A DNA stretch of 64,000 nt. Origin: an uncultured Lachnospiraceae bacterium (GTDB lineage: Bacteria > Bacillota > Clostridia > Lachnospirales > Lachnospiraceae). The DNA is taken from the NCBI GenBank assembly GCA_947632515.1, contig CANRPO010000016.1, positions 1 through 64,000 of the forward strand, written 5' to 3'. Below the pieces are notes generated by a model that had not been told where the DNA came from, ran no database searches, and worked only from the letters and a program-made list of their open reading frames with translations. Positions 43,830-52,835 of the stretch are shown in pieces. Each line of letters opens with the position of its first letter. Positions within the stretch are counted from its first letter, which is position 1. The translations under genes and the position numbers were made by a program.

Positions 43830-46800
43830 TCACGAAAATGCATGTCTGCCGTTCTGCTTGTAGAACTGACGGTCAAGTTTCTGCATGATGTTAAGAAGTT
43901 GATACCCCTCGCACTCCACCTTCAGATTAAGGTTGATGTCCTGCCCTCCGGCAAAACCCGCTTTAGCCATCGCGGACGTGACGGCCTGCTCTATCGTGGA
44001 CAGCGGCGATACTACCTCCGTCTCTCTGGTATTATCGCCCAGCACGGCCAAATGCTGTTTCATGGTGCGCGGTATCACCTGACCCGTGGCGTAAGCCGGG
44101 ATCTCCACGTCCGAAAGTGCCGCGACAACAGGCGAAACAGGAATTTGCACTCCGGTCGGCGCGCTTATGCCCTTAAACATGCCGCCTACCTTGCTGCCAA
44201 TCGATCCGATACCGCTTGATATACCTTTCATTTTTTGAGTTATCCAGTCAAAAGCTCCCGTAACTTTGCTCTTGATTTTTCCGATCAATTCAGTCACTTT
44301 GTTATAAAGCCCCTGCCATGTTTGCGTCCAAATGTTCGATATGTTTGATTTAAAAGTGGAAAATCCGGATTTTATCTCATTAAATTTCCCGACTATATTG
44401 GTCTTGATCCAGTTAATACATATCTCAATGGTTTTTTGTATAGCCTGCAAAACCAGATCAATCTCGGACTTTGCCGCCTCTATAAAAGTCGTGATTATAT
44501 CCAAAAGCAGCTGCACGCCGCCTTCAATTATATTTTTTATAGCGTCAATAAATCCAGATACAATGTCCTGCAATCCTTGAAACGCTTTCTCCCAATCGCC
44601 GGAAAATACGCCTGTAATAAAATCTATCAGACCGCCGAGTATGGTTATAGCAGAACTTACAATGTCAGCTATATAGCCGAAAAGGTTTTTCAGAGCGTCC
44701 CATACTGCCTGTATAACAGGAAGGAGCTTCGGAAGAACATTCTGTATGATCCATTCTATAAGCGGCTGTATAATGGTTTCCCACAACACCTTGAGAAGAT
44801 CTGCAATCTTACCCAAAAACTCCGCAGCGTTATCAAGCAACGGTTGTATGTGGCTTGTCCATAATTCATCAAAATCTGCCGCCCACTGTTCTAAGATAGG
44901 CTGTACATTGCCATTCCAGAACTCAAGGAACTTCGCAAGCAGATCGCTAAGACCTTGCGATACAGAGTCAAAAAACGGTTTAAAATGCTGATCGTATACT
45001 TCGTTCAGCTTGTCGAACGTATCATCTATTCCTTGCTTGATTGTTCCTGTAACTTCTGAAAGAACAGAAAGAAAACCTTCGAGAGCAGTACGCAAAGTTT
45101 CTTTGTTATCCACAAACGGCTGTATTATTAGGTTTGCAATGTCCCTAAAAAACTTAGAGGCAAGCTCTGTTATTCCCATAAAGGCATCTGAAAAAATACC
45201 TATAATATTTGCCGTCAACTGCTGCCCCTGTTCGGTCGCAAAAGCCTCAAAGACATAGGCGATTGATTGAAACAGATCCGCAAACATATAGTTTACTTCT
45301 TCCCATATATCAAACATGGAAATAAGGTAATTCTTGATTCTGTCTTTGTTCTGCTCCAAATATTTCGCAATGCCGCCCAAAATATTGGCGGCGATGGTCA
45401 GTCCGATGCTTGCAAGCGATCCCACCAGACTGCCAAGCATATATGCTACAGACTGCGCCCATTTATCTACTGCCGCCAATACAGCGGGATCCGTAAAGAT
45501 GTCAATAAGGCTTTCCTTAATGGATGCGATGCTGTCCTTAATAGACTCCCATCGGTACTGCCAGTCGCCCAAGCCGTCCCAGAATCCCTGTGCAAAGATG
45601 TCTTTCAGCTTTTGGGCATAATCAATAAGCGGTTTCAGCATGTCGCGGAGTTTGGAAACAAAGTCCATGATCTTGCTGTCGATCGGAACTTCCTCAAACA
45701 TTGCGCCAGCGCCGCCTGTGCCTAGATCTTCTTCTGCGCCTTTATCATTTATGTCATTTTTGCTTTTGTCCGATGTGAGATTATTTAATTTGTCAAGCGG
45801 ACTAAGTTGCTTATTGACGGCATCTGTCTGATCTTCAATCGCCTCTGTTTCATCTTTTGTGGCTGCGGCAGCTTTTTTTGATGCAGATGCCGTTTGCTTT
45901 ACCGCTTTTGTATATGTTTTCCGTCCGGTAAGAGCAGCGATAAACTGACCTACATAGCTTATTGCTTCTGCAATCCAGTCAATAAACCGCTGTATGTATG
46001 GTATTGCAATTTCAACAATGGGCGAAAAGGCTGCTGCGAGAGAGTTTTTCAAGGTAGACATACTCGCTTTGAGACTATCTACGGAGTTTTTAAACCGTGC
46101 ATTCTCTTCATATAAATTGGAGAAACCTTCTTTGACTCCGTTTATCATCGAAGTCAATGCCCTCCTAATAGCCTCAAAAATAAATACTGATGATAATATG
46201 CTGCTCAGCCTTTTGCCGAATGTGTCAAAAAATCCAATAGACTTTTTCTGTGATTTATTTATCTTCTCAAGAGATTTCTTTGCAGTTTCTCCAAGGTTTT
46301 TATATCCGTCCGCAGTCTGTTTTTGTTTAAGAATTAAAACCTCATGTTTCTGGTTCAAGACGGAAAGGTCTTTTTCAGCATATTTCAACTGACGGCTCAA
46401 ACCGGAATACTCCTGTGTATCGCTGCCGAGAGTAAACGCCTTTCCCTCTTTTACAAGCTGCTGCATCTGTGCCTTCAATTCAATGGTTTTTTGCACAGAT
46501 TCCGCTTGTTTTTGCGCAATTTCGCTGTGTATAGCTTTCTGTTTCTCCAATTCTCGATTAACAGACTCATACTTTGCTGCAAGATCCTTATATTGATTAG
46601 TATCCGCGCCCAGAACAAACGCCTTTCCAGTATCCACTAAATCCTGCAACTCGCCCTTGGCATAACGGATCGTATTTCCGGCTTCATCTATCTGATTATT
46701 GATTCGCTTCCACGCCACACCATTGTCTTTACCTTCATTCTGCATCTGCTCCTGTTTGGCAAGCAGCTTATCAAATTCATGCTCCGCTTTCTCAATCTGC

Positions 46801-47159
46801 GCGGCAATCTGTGAATACTCTTGCGTTGGTATTTGAGTGTTTGCTATTGCTTTCATTTTTTCCGCGTAATTGGCAGATGATTGTGAAAGACTTTTTATTT
46901 TTTCGTTTACATCAGATAGCTTTGTATCTTGCGAAAGCATTTTATCCATTGCTTTTTCAGCATTGGAAATCCGGCTTTCCAAATCCTGATATTCCTGCGT
47001 AGGTATCTTTGCATCCTTCAGAGCGTCCATCTTGGAGCGCAGTCCGGCAATCTTATCCGCAGTCTTCGAGATACGGTTCTCCAATGTCGCAAGCTGCACG
47101 GAAGCATTTTTAGAGTCTATCTGTGTTTTTATTCTGATACTGCCGTCATACTCTGCCAT
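43830..47159 (-). CDS. Tape measure protein
   Basis: A 1109-residue tail length determinant. Residues about 15-290 are a coiled coil built of repeats: IPTQEYQDLESRISNAEKAMDK and IPTQEYSQIAAQIEKAEHEFDK, then GKAFVLGADTNQYKDL and GKAFTLGSDTQEYSGL. The middle (about 320-400 and 570-950) is hydrophobic helix with repeated Trp-rich units (WNGNVQPILEQWAADFDELW). The C-terminus carries YATGQVIPRTMKQHLAVLGDN, a common end module. The tape measure threads the tail tube and helps DNA entry. ATG 47159 is chosen over the GTG at 47168. Confidence 0.93.
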   Translation of the reverse strand: MAEYDGSIRIKTQIDSKNASVQLATLENRISKTADKIAGLRSKMDALKDAKIPTQEYQDLESRISNAEKAMDKMLSQDTKLSDVNEKIKSLSQSSANYAEKMKAIANTQIPTQEYSQIAAQIEKAEHEFDKLLAKQEQMQNEGKDNGVAWKRINNQIDEAGNTIRYAKGELQDLVDTGKAFVLGADTNQYKDLAAKYESVNRELEKQKAIHSEIAQKQAESVQKTIELKAQMQQLVKEGKAFTLGSDTQEYSGLSRQLKYAEKDLSVLNQKHEVLILKQKQTADGYKNLGETAKKSLEKINKSQKKSIGFFDTFGKRLSSILSSVFIFEAIRRALTSMINGVKEGFSNLYEENARFKNSVDSLKASMSTLKNSLAAAFSPIVEIAIPYIQRFIDWIAEAISYVGQFIAALTGRKTYTKAVKQTASASKKAAAATKDETEAIEDQTDAVNKQLSPLDKLNNLTSDKSKNDINDKGAEEDLGTGGAGAMFEEVPIDSKIMDFVSKLRDMLKPLIDYAQKLKDIFAQGFWDGLGDWQYRWESIKDSIASIKESLIDIFTDPAVLAAVDKWAQSVAYMLGSLVGSLASIGLTIAANILGGIAKYLEQNKDRIKNYLISMFDIWEEVNYMFADLFQSIAYVFEAFATEQGQQLTANIIGIFSDAFMGITELASKFFRDIANLIIQPFVDNKETLRTALEGFLSVLSEVTGTIKQGIDDTFDKLNEVYDQHFKPFFDSVSQGLSDLLAKFLEFWNGNVQPILEQWAADFDELWTSHIQPLLDNAAEFLGKIADLLKVLWETIIQPLIEWIIQNVLPKLLPVIQAVWDALKNLFGYIADIVSSAITILGGLIDFITGVFSGDWEKAFQGLQDIVSGFIDAIKNIIEGGVQLLLDIITTFIEAAKSEIDLVLQAIQKTIEICINWIKTNIVGKFNEIKSGFSTFKSNISNIWTQTWQGLYNKVTELIGKIKSKVTGAFDWITQKMKGISSGIGSIGSKVGGMFKGISAPTGVQIPVSPVVAALSDVEIPAYATGQVIPRTMKQHLAVLGDNTRETEVVSPLSTIEQAVTSAMAKAGFAGGQDINLNLKVECEGYQLLNIMQKLDRQFYKQNGRHAFS

Positions 47160-47209
47160 AAATACCACCCGTAAATCATAAGGTAAGCGACACGCCCCAT
47201 GCGCGCCGG

Positions 47210-47803
47210 TTAAAGTACCATGTCCAAGATACGCTTGCGCTCTGCCTCTTCTGCCAGTTCCTCCGCCGTTTTGCGCGGCTTGATGTCAACCAGATCGCGG
47301 TTTTTGCGATAAAATTCCTTTTCATGCTTTTCAAGTTTTTTGTTGTGGTTCCGCTTGTCCCGGATGCCGACTATATAAGAAAACACGCTGTCCTTATTTA
47401 CACTGTTCAGATACCCGGCAAGCGTCCACCAGTGCATATATTCGGCCTCGCGCACTTCCCGGCCTGCAACCTCATTGATCGCGGAGAAGATCATCTGCTC
47501 GTCCTGCTCCCAATCGTACACAGGGCGTTCCCCGTCCTTTTTGCTCTCTTTCCCCATGGATATGAACCATGTGATCTGTCCGGCCGCCTCGTTCGCATCA
47601 AATCCTCTCTGCACGGCCTCTTCCACATCATCAGCGCAGGAAAAGTCTTCAAACAGCAGATATATAGCTACGATCCACTTTTCTCCCACTTTAAGATCAG
47701 GATCCGAAAATGCCTCAAACACTTGGAGGACGTTGCGGTAGTCTGATCGGATCGGATATTCCGTATCGCCTACCGTCAACGCCTCCGGCAGACCGCCTAT
47801 CAT
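47210..47803 (-). CDS. Phage Gp15 family tail assembly protein
   Basis: A 197-residue protein with the Gp15 pattern: DTEYPIRSDYRNVLQVFEAFSDPDL at the start, and the middle region RGFDANEAAGQITWFISMGKESKKDGERPVYDWEQDEQMIFSAINEVAGREVREAEYMHWWTLAGY. It corresponds to the second tail assembly chaperone placed before the tape measure gene. Start and preceding stop overlap as ATGA, so it is coupled to the upstream gene. Confidence 0.85.
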   Translation of the reverse strand: MIGGLPEALTVGDTEYPIRSDYRNVLQVFEAFSDPDLKVGEKWIVAIYLLFEDFSCADDVEEAVQRGFDANEAAGQITWFISMGKESKKDGERPVYDWEQDEQMIFSAINEVAGREVREAEYMHWWTLAGYLNSVNKDSVFSYIVGIRDKRNHNKKLEKHEKEFYRKNRDLVDIKPRKTAEELAEEAERKRILDMVL

Positions 47804-48288
47804 TTCCTTGCAGGTTTCTTATGATCCTGCGGCTGATACTTCGCCATGCGCTTTTTGCTTGCAAGGCTCTCCAACTTCACCTTGTGTTCCGACATCTTCT
47901 CAATGACGGGGATAAGCGCATCCCAGAAATCCATAAAGCACTCCAAATCCGGCTGAAAATTAGGAAGTTCCGTGTAAATGTCGCCGAAATACTTCCGCGT
48001 CGCGCCCTCTCCGAAAACGCCGTCCATGATCTCTGTTGCCCGCTCGGAAAAGTGTTTCCGCTCCTCGATCTCTGCTTTGTAGTCGTCCTCCGGCAGATTC
48101 TCACTTCTTTCCCGCATCTCTTCCGCCAGTTTTTCCAAGGCATTACCCGCATCGATAAATCTGTCGATAAGTGATATATCGTTGCCGGACACGGCAATAT
48201 AGTCATCACCGCTCCCCACATATACCTTTGTTATCTGTACGCGGTTCTCAATCCGCATCTCGTCCATCTTGTTCTCTTCTTTTTCCAT
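47800..48288 (-). CDS. Tail assembly chaperone
   Basis: A 162-residue acidic and basic helical protein (GNDISLIDRFIDAGNALEKLAEEM; FMDFWDALIPVIEKMSEHKVKLE) with a Lys-rich end. Its position between tail tube and Gp15 is that of the first tail chaperone, where many phages use a frameshift to make a longer form. Here the two genes overlap by ATGA, and I see no clear slippery site. ATG 48288 has AAGGA at 8 nt. Confidence 0.72.
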   Translation of the reverse strand: MEKEENKMDEMRIENRVQITKVYVGSGDDYIAVSGNDISLIDRFIDAGNALEKLAEEMRERSENLPEDDYKAEIEERKHFSERATEIMDGVFGEGATRKYFGDIYTELPNFQPDLECFMDFWDALIPVIEKMSEHKVKLESLASKKRMAKYQPQDHKKPARK

Positions 48289-48364
48289 ACTTAACATCCT
48301 TTCTGAATCGGAGATGCGACAGAAAGGTACGCACCCCCGATATATTAAGTGTTGCCTTAATACC

Positions 48365-48943
48365 TTAGTCGCTCAGACCTTTTTCGGCACCGGCCTTAGA
48401 CATTACCGGGCTGCGCGAGTTCATCATAACGGGCACATATTTTTCGCCCGCCGTGAATTTAGGGGATTTGTTCGTCACTTCGACCTTGCCCTGCACTCTT
48501 GCGCCGTCCTCGTTGATCGTGAACGGAATTGAATAGCCTGCCGTTGAGCCGCCGTCATTATCGACAACGATCTGCACGGGAACCTGATAGCCGTTTCCGT
48601 TGGCTGTCGTCTCGCCAGTTGCATCCTTGACCTCGATGTCAAGCGTAGCCACGATCATGGTTGCCTTGCAGTCCTCGTCGCTTACAGAAAGCGTGTCTGC
48701 AATCTTCTGAATGTGCTCGTAGATCGAATCCTCCGTTCTCGCCACATACTCATTGGACATAGACGGCGTATAGCCGTTGTTGACGAAGGTTGTCTCACCC
48801 TGTACGTTCTTGATCTGCTCCGTGTCAGGATTGGTGTCAATGGACAGATCATCAGAGTCTTTGCCGAGACACGTCCACTTCTCTTCGGGTTCCTTGTCAA
48901 AGGTGAGCCACATAGCCCTCTGCCCTCTCAAAACTTTTGACAT
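48365..48943 (-). CDS. Major tail tube protein
   Basis: A 192-residue protein with many beta strands (KVLRGQRAMWLTFDKEPEEKW; NNGYTPSMSNEYVARTEDSIYEHIQK; YQVPVQIVVDNDGGSTAGYSIPF). It resembles phage major tail proteins of Clostridia/Streptococcus siphoviruses. Located after the tail terminator and before the chaperones, as expected. A strong ribosome site AAAGGAG precedes it. Confidence 0.82.
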   Translation of the reverse strand: MSKVLRGQRAMWLTFDKEPEEKWTCLGKDSDDLSIDTNPDTEQIKNVQGETTFVNNGYTPSMSNEYVARTEDSIYEHIQKIADTLSVSDEDCKATMIVATLDIEVKDATGETTANGNGYQVPVQIVVDNDGGSTAGYSIPFTINEDGARVQGKVEVTNKSPKFTAGEKYVPVMMNSRSPVMSKAGAEKGLSD

Positions 48944-49003
48944 TTATACTCCTTTCTACCCCATAGCTTTTAGGGGTTAGCGACACGCTCTCATGCGTGC
49001 CGG

Positions 49004-49459
49004 TTAATCTGACTCATATTCCATAACAGCATCAGCGACATAAACCGTGCTTTTGTCCGGGTTAGCCTCGTCCACACTGGCAAAACTGCTCGATGCCGTT
49101 ATTTTTGTAATTTCTATGCCGCCGGATAACTTTGGCAGATTCTTCAAATCCTCCAGCCAACTCATGATGTTGTCCACAACGCCCTGCGCGTTGATGTTCT
49201 GCTGGTTGGTTGTCGGAAAACTCTTGTACGCGATCTGGAAGTTGATCTGCGCGGTAAAGCCGCCAAGCACATTCCGGCTGACGTACTTCGCACCCGGCAG
49301 AGTTATCACGCCGATACAGCGCTCCGTACTCATTGACTGATACTTGATGCCGCCTGCCAAGTCTCGCGGCGTGTACGGACAGGCATTGATTAGTTCAAGC
49401 AGCATCCTGCCGACGTTCTCATATTCTTCTTTTGGTAACAATTCCTTTGCGTCTGGCAT
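49004..49459 (-). CDS. Tail terminator/minor capsid protein
   Basis: A 151-residue protein with a Ser/Thr-rich beta C-terminus (IKYQSMSTERCIGVITLPGAKYVSRNVLGGFTAQINFQIAYKS). It fits the phage minor capsid/tail terminator family that caps the tail tube. The ATG at 49459 overlaps the stop of the previous gene by one base; a GTG at 49462 is an alternative. Confidence 0.7.
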   Translation of the reverse strand: MPDAKELLPKEEYENVGRMLLELINACPYTPRDLAGGIKYQSMSTERCIGVITLPGAKYVSRNVLGGFTAQINFQIAYKSFPTTNQQNINAQGVVDNIMSWLEDLKNLPKLSGGIEITKITASSSFASVDEANPDKSTVYVADAVMEYESD

Positions 49460-49920
49460 CACGAACCCCCTATCTCAAATCGCGGGATAAGCTGGTACAC
49501 GTCCGCCGTATCAATCGAGAACACATAGCCGTACTTACCTTTGAGGTGCTCCATAAATCCGTTGCTGTACTCGTCACTGTTGATTTTTCCGACAGGCGCA
49601 TCAATGTCGATTCCAAGTTCCTCTTTTTTCGCGATAATGAAGAAGTTGTTCTCCGTGTCGAGGGTGAACGTCGCAAGCATCTCCTCTGTCGTTTGTTTCA
49701 GCCACACTTTGGGCGGCTTGTACTGTTTCGGCAGATTTTTGTTTGGTACCTTCACGACACACGCGCTTGCGTTCTCCATGCCGCTTATCTGCTGATTCAC
49801 TCGCTGTGTCAGTTCGATGCGGACATTGTCAAACCGCGTCCCGAAATACTGCTCTGTCTCCAACAAACCGTTCACATATCGGTTGTACACCACCACGGAA
49901 TCTACATATCTGATACCCAT
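49459..49920 (-). CDS. Head closure/tail-joining protein
   Basis: A 153-residue phage protein (VDSVVVYNRYVNGLLETEQYFGTRFDNVRIELTQ). The family is not surely recognised. It lies between the head-tail adaptor and the tail terminator, which is the position of head-closure or minor structural proteins. It starts 4 bp after the previous gene. Confidence 0.6.
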   Translation of the reverse strand: MGIRYVDSVVVYNRYVNGLLETEQYFGTRFDNVRIELTQRVNQQISGMENASACVVKVPNKNLPKQYKPPKVWLKQTTEEMLATFTLDTENNFFIIAKKEELGIDIDAPVGKINSDEYSNGFMEHLKGKYGYVFSIDTADVYQLIPRFEIGGS

Positions 49921-49924
49921 TCTT

Positions 49925-50398
49925 TCAACCTATTCCCGCATACAGCAGATTCACACCGTTAGCATCGGCCACGCCTCCCAGACAGTCCTTTACCATGCCA
50001 TACATGACCGCATCGGCCACTTTTTTATCCTTGGCTGCCTCGGTGACTGCGGTGCCTGCTGCCGCGGCTACCGAATAACCGATAGATTCGCTGCCCGATG
50101 AAACGGAAGTGACTACCCTTCCGCGCACCGTTCCATCCGACTGTACTACCGTTCCTCCGCTGTTTTCCGTCTCAGTCTGATATTTTTCTATCCTGCACAG
50201 GAAATCCGCCAGTTCGCAGAGGCAGTCTTTCACCGCCTCCGCATCCTGCTCTCCGGTCGGAAAAGCATATTGCAGCTTATTCCCCGTTATGGAATCCAGA
50301 CGCCGTCTTGCTTTTCGTCCGAAGTGTTCAAACTCTTTCTTCGTCGTGATCACGCTGCCGCCGTATTCCTTTTTGTAGTAGCTGTAATCCGCATACAT
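49925..50398 (-). CDS. Head-tail adaptor protein
   Basis: A 157-residue protein. The opening YADYSYYKKEYGGSVITTKKEFEHFGRKARRRLDSIT and the helical core match small phage head-tail connector proteins of the gp6/gp15 type. The middle has a Thr/Ser-rich loop. It directly follows the capsid gene. The ribosome site overlaps the end of that gene. Confidence 0.7.
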   Translation of the reverse strand: MYADYSYYKKEYGGSVITTKKEFEHFGRKARRRLDSITGNKLQYAFPTGEQDAEAVKDCLCELADFLCRIEKYQTETENSGGTVVQSDGTVRGRVVTSVSSGSESIGYSVAAAAGTAVTEAAKDKKVADAVMYGMVKDCLGGVADANGVNLLYAGIG

Positions 50399-50401
50399 AC
50401 C

Positions 50402-51580
50402 TTATCCCCTTGTGATGATCCTGGCGATCGGGATTGCTTTCTCCGGGAAATACTTTTCGCTCTCCGCCTCATTGCTGTTCGCCAGCGTCCAGTTCTTCCC
50501 GTCCTTTAACTGCTCATCTGTCGGAGAAATCATGGTCGGCGCCTTGAAACTGATACCGTAAGGCGAGAATACTTTCCTCTGCCTGCTGTAGAGCGTCGTC
50601 TGTCCGCCGTTCTTTTCCGCTTTTCTGTCCATCTCATAGGGCACCTTGACGCCGCAGTTGGTGTACTCGATCGCGCCGTTACCGAACACATAGGTCGTAT
50701 ATTTCACGCCGGCAGGGAGCTTTACCACATAATCGCCAGCTTCAGCATCCGCGATGTCAGATGTCACATCAGCCTTATTGATCTGTCCGGCTTCTGCAGA
50801 ATCCTCCACTACCTCAAGCGCCCCTTCAACCCCTTTTCCGGCTCTGACATACTTTTCCTCCACAGTCTCCGAAGGCATATTGTCATCGATCAGGACCGTC
50901 CTGCCGTTCAGGGTCGCCAGTGTCAGGTCGCGCTCGATCCCCTTGTCATCCGTATATTTCATGTAGCTTACGAGTTTCAGATTCTCCAGATTGGTCGCCA
51001 CCTGGGAGTGCATGATCGTCAGCGCAAACTTCGCCTTGTTGTCCCCAAGCGCCTGCTGCACCGCATTGTTCAGCGTAGTCTCGCCAAACACATTCTTCTC
51101 CGGATCACTGCTGATATCGTAGGTGTGTCCGGAAACAAACTTTTTCTCCTCCGCCTTGGCATTCATGGAAAAAACGCCCTGCATCTCCGCAAGAATCGTT
51201 CTCTGATCCACATCATCCCAGTACTCGGCCACCTCCTGCGTCGCCGGCAGGAAATCCTCTCCCGTCACATCCGTGGAAAAATCTCTTTCCGTCCATCCAT
51301 GCGCGCGGCCCACAACAACCCTGCCATGCGTATAGGTGGCGCGGCTGTCCGCTTTGATGTCTGTGCTGCCGTCGTAATTATCCGGTGTGCCGCCGATACG
51401 CGCCTTGATCGGCACCGTGATATAGTTGCCGCCCGTCTGATCCGGCAGCATTGCCGCATACTCGGGCTTTTCCACTACCGCGCCCGATTTCAGCAGCGCA
51501 TTGCGGTTCAGATTCTCCACCTGATCCACATATGCGCCGAATACTTCTCCGTTAAAGTTCTTCATGTCAAATAATGCCAT
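50402..51580 (-). CDS. Major capsid protein
   Basis: A 392-residue HK97-fold capsid protein. The N-terminus MALFDMKNFNGEVFGAYVD and the central stretch with FALTIMHSQVATNLENLKLV followed by LNGRTVLIDDNMP are typical of clostridial siphovirus capsids with a separate scaffold. An insertion rich in acidic residues (about 255-300) may form the I-domain. It follows the scaffold gene by 20 bp. Confidence 0.92.
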   Translation of the reverse strand: MALFDMKNFNGEVFGAYVDQVENLNRNALLKSGAVVEKPEYAAMLPDQTGGNYITVPIKARIGGTPDNYDGSTDIKADSRATYTHGRVVVGRAHGWTERDFSTDVTGEDFLPATQEVAEYWDDVDQRTILAEMQGVFSMNAKAEEKKFVSGHTYDISSDPEKNVFGETTLNNAVQQALGDNKAKFALTIMHSQVATNLENLKLVSYMKYTDDKGIERDLTLATLNGRTVLIDDNMPSETVEEKYVRAGKGVEGALEVVEDSAEAGQINKADVTSDIADAEAGDYVVKLPAGVKYTTYVFGNGAIEYTNCGVKVPYEMDRKAEKNGGQTTLYSRQRKVFSPYGISFKAPTMISPTDEQLKDGKNWTLANSNEAESEKYFPEKAIPIARIITRG

Positions 51581-51600
51581 CTTCTACCTCTCCTTTTCTC

Positions 51601-52221
51601 TTACATATACTTCGCAATGTCAAGATCGGGATTCTCGTTTTTCATCTTCATCAGCTCCGCAGGCGATACCTTGTCTCCAGGTTTTCTCTGGTCCAGATGC
51701 TTGGTAAACGGCTTTGCCTTGTTCTGTTCAAGGTTCTGCTGTTCCTCGTCCACAAAGGCCGAAGCGTCCTTCTCCTTCATCTGCTGCAGCAGATCGGACA
51801 GTCCGAGGATCTTTCCGTCCTTCAATTTCAGGCCCGCTTCGCGGACATCCGCCATAATCGCCTTCTTTGCCGCCTCCGATGTGAACTTATAGTTCTCCAT
51901 CTCCGTCTTTAAGGCATCATCGAAGTCACGCTGCGCGATCTTCGCAGCATAGTCCTTCTCGGCATCCTCCGCTTTTTTCTTCCAGTCGGCAATCTCCTTC
52001 CGGATGTTCTCAGGCTCAATGCCCTCGAATTTCTTCAGCGTCTCCGCCGCCGTTTCCGCTTTCTCCTTCCACTCGTCCCGTTCGCGCTCCAGAGTACCCT
52101 TCACCTTTTCCAGTTCCGTCTTGCTCTTGAAGTTCTCCCGAAAAGCCTTGTCAAAAGCCTCCTTCTTGTCTGTCGGGATCTCCACTCCCGCCTCTTTCAG
52201 CATTTCACTGATGTCTTTCAT
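51601..52221 (-). CDS. Phage scaffolding protein (GP20 type)
   Basis: A 206-residue, almost entirely helical and charged protein (FKSKTELEKVKGTLERERDEWKEKAETAAETLKKFE) ending in a short basic capsid-binding region (KHLDQRKPGDKVSPAELMKMKNENPDLDIAKYM). This is the layout of phage minor structural GP20/scaffold proteins that guide capsid assembly. ATG 52221 has GGAGGATGG. It is the first gene of the capsid-tail unit, behind a candidate late promoter. Confidence 0.88.
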   Translation of the reverse strand: MKDISEMLKEAGVEIPTDKKEAFDKAFRENFKSKTELEKVKGTLERERDEWKEKAETAAETLKKFEGIEPENIRKEIADWKKKAEDAEKDYAAKIAQRDFDDALKTEMENYKFTSEAAKKAIMADVREAGLKLKDGKILGLSDLLQQMKEKDASAFVDEEQQNLEQNKAKPFTKHLDQRKPGDKVSPAELMKMKNENPDLDIAKYM

Positions 52222-52306
52222 GTTCCATCCTCCATACAATATTTATTTACCGGCCTGTCTCCAGTTGGGATTCAGCGTTTATACAGCGCCCTGTTACTTT
52301 AAATTC

Positions 52307-52343
52307 ACCATAACACAGCGCGGAATAAAATTTGTACCATTTT
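52307..52343 (-). promoter_or_regulatory. Candidate phage late promoter, scaffold/capsid unit
   Basis: AAAATGGTACAAA (52343-52331, minus strand) is followed after 18 nt by TATGGT (52312-52307). The scaffold start is 85 bp further on. Same box and same spacing as at 39034-39070. Confidence 0.6.
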
Positions 52344-52349
52344 TCAGAG

Positions 52350-52391
52350 GACGCAAAAAGCGCCCGGCATACGCAGTTTTCTGCATATACC
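52350..52391 (-). terminator. Tandem hairpins before the late promoter
   Basis: On the minus strand GGTATATGCAG-AAAA-CTGCGTATGCC (52391-52366) is followed at once by GGGCGC-TTTTT-GCGTCC. They probably end transcripts from the upstream region just before the new promoter. The first hairpin resembles that at 32813-32836. Confidence 0.6.
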
Positions 52392-52500
52392 AGGCGGTAT
52401 GTTTCAACTGACCCTCAATTTGAGGGTTGGTTCTTAATTTACATATCTCTTTACTATCCAGATAAAAATATTGTCTGCCTATAACATATCTGCCTCTTCC

Positions 52501-52516
52501 GTTGCGACGTCGCAAC
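52501..52516. repeat. Prophage palindrome, perfect 16-bp core
   Basis: GTTGCGACGTCGCAAC in the gene-free gap, just downstream of the RNA candidate's terminator. It is followed by AGATGCCCGCCGC, nearly the same as after the copy at 52798. Confidence 0.9.
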
Positions 52517-52536
52517 AGATGCCCGCCGCATACCCG

Positions 52537-52680
52537 CAAAAAAAGCGCCGGATCACTCCGACACCCTTTGAAACGAAAAAGATATTTGGCGGGTGTGCCC
52601 CTTCCCGCATTTCTTTTAACCCAAAGGGTGCGTAGCAGCACAATCTCTACTTCAAATATCTTCTTGCATATCACACTCAC
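52537..52680 (-). ncRNA. Candidate structured non-coding RNA of the prophage
   Basis: Starting near 52675 on the minus strand, the RNA can form: stem a AAGATATTTG (52662-52653) with CAAATATCTT (52588-52579); stem b CACCCTTTG (52630-52622) with CAAAGGGTG (52570-52562); and a hairpin GCGGG/CCCGC (52608-52589). Stems a and b cross, so the fold is a pseudoknot. It ends with a terminator hairpin GTCGGA-GTGA-TCCGGC followed by GCTTTTTTT (about 52555-52533). A near-consensus promoter lies directly upstream. A 128-codon frame passes through the region but has no ribosome site. I cannot match it to a known RNA family. Confidence 0.5.
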
Positions 52681-52709
52681 ATTATACTTCTTTTATATTT
52701 TTTTGTAAA
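52681..52709 (-). promoter_or_regulatory. Strong promoter of the RNA candidate
   Basis: On the minus strand TTTACA (52709-52704), 17 nt, TATAAT (52686-52681), within a very AT-rich stretch. It fires into the gene-free gap 52222-52835. Confidence 0.75.
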
Positions 52710-52797
52710 GAATTTCATTTTTATCTTTTACCGACTTCGTCTCTCCCATGCTGCCGGATTCCCTGTCCTGTCCATCCCCTCTCCGCTCTGTCTTTCC

Positions 52798-52813
52798 GTT
52801 GCGACGTCGCAAC
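52798..52813. repeat. Prophage palindrome, perfect 16-bp core
   Basis: GTTGCGACGTCGCAAC, 22 bp downstream of the YjcQ-like gene's stop and about 90 bp upstream of the RNA promoter. Confidence 0.9.
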
Positions 52814-52835
52814 AGACGCCCGCCGCGCTCCGTTC

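Noticed and set aside
47800-48288. Programmed frameshift between the two tail chaperone genes
   Set aside because: The genes overlap by ATGA with separate starts, and I see no slippery heptamer at the end of the first gene.
52294-52680. A 128-codon open frame on the minus strand
   Set aside because: No ribosome site, its start is upstream of the mapped promoter start, it runs through hairpins, a terminator and a palindrome, and the translation resembles no protein. The region is better read as non-coding.
52537-52680. Calling the structured RNA an HDV-like ribozyme
   Set aside because: The stem order is the same, but the first stem is longer than the usual 7 bp and the expected joining sequence with the catalytic C is not visible.
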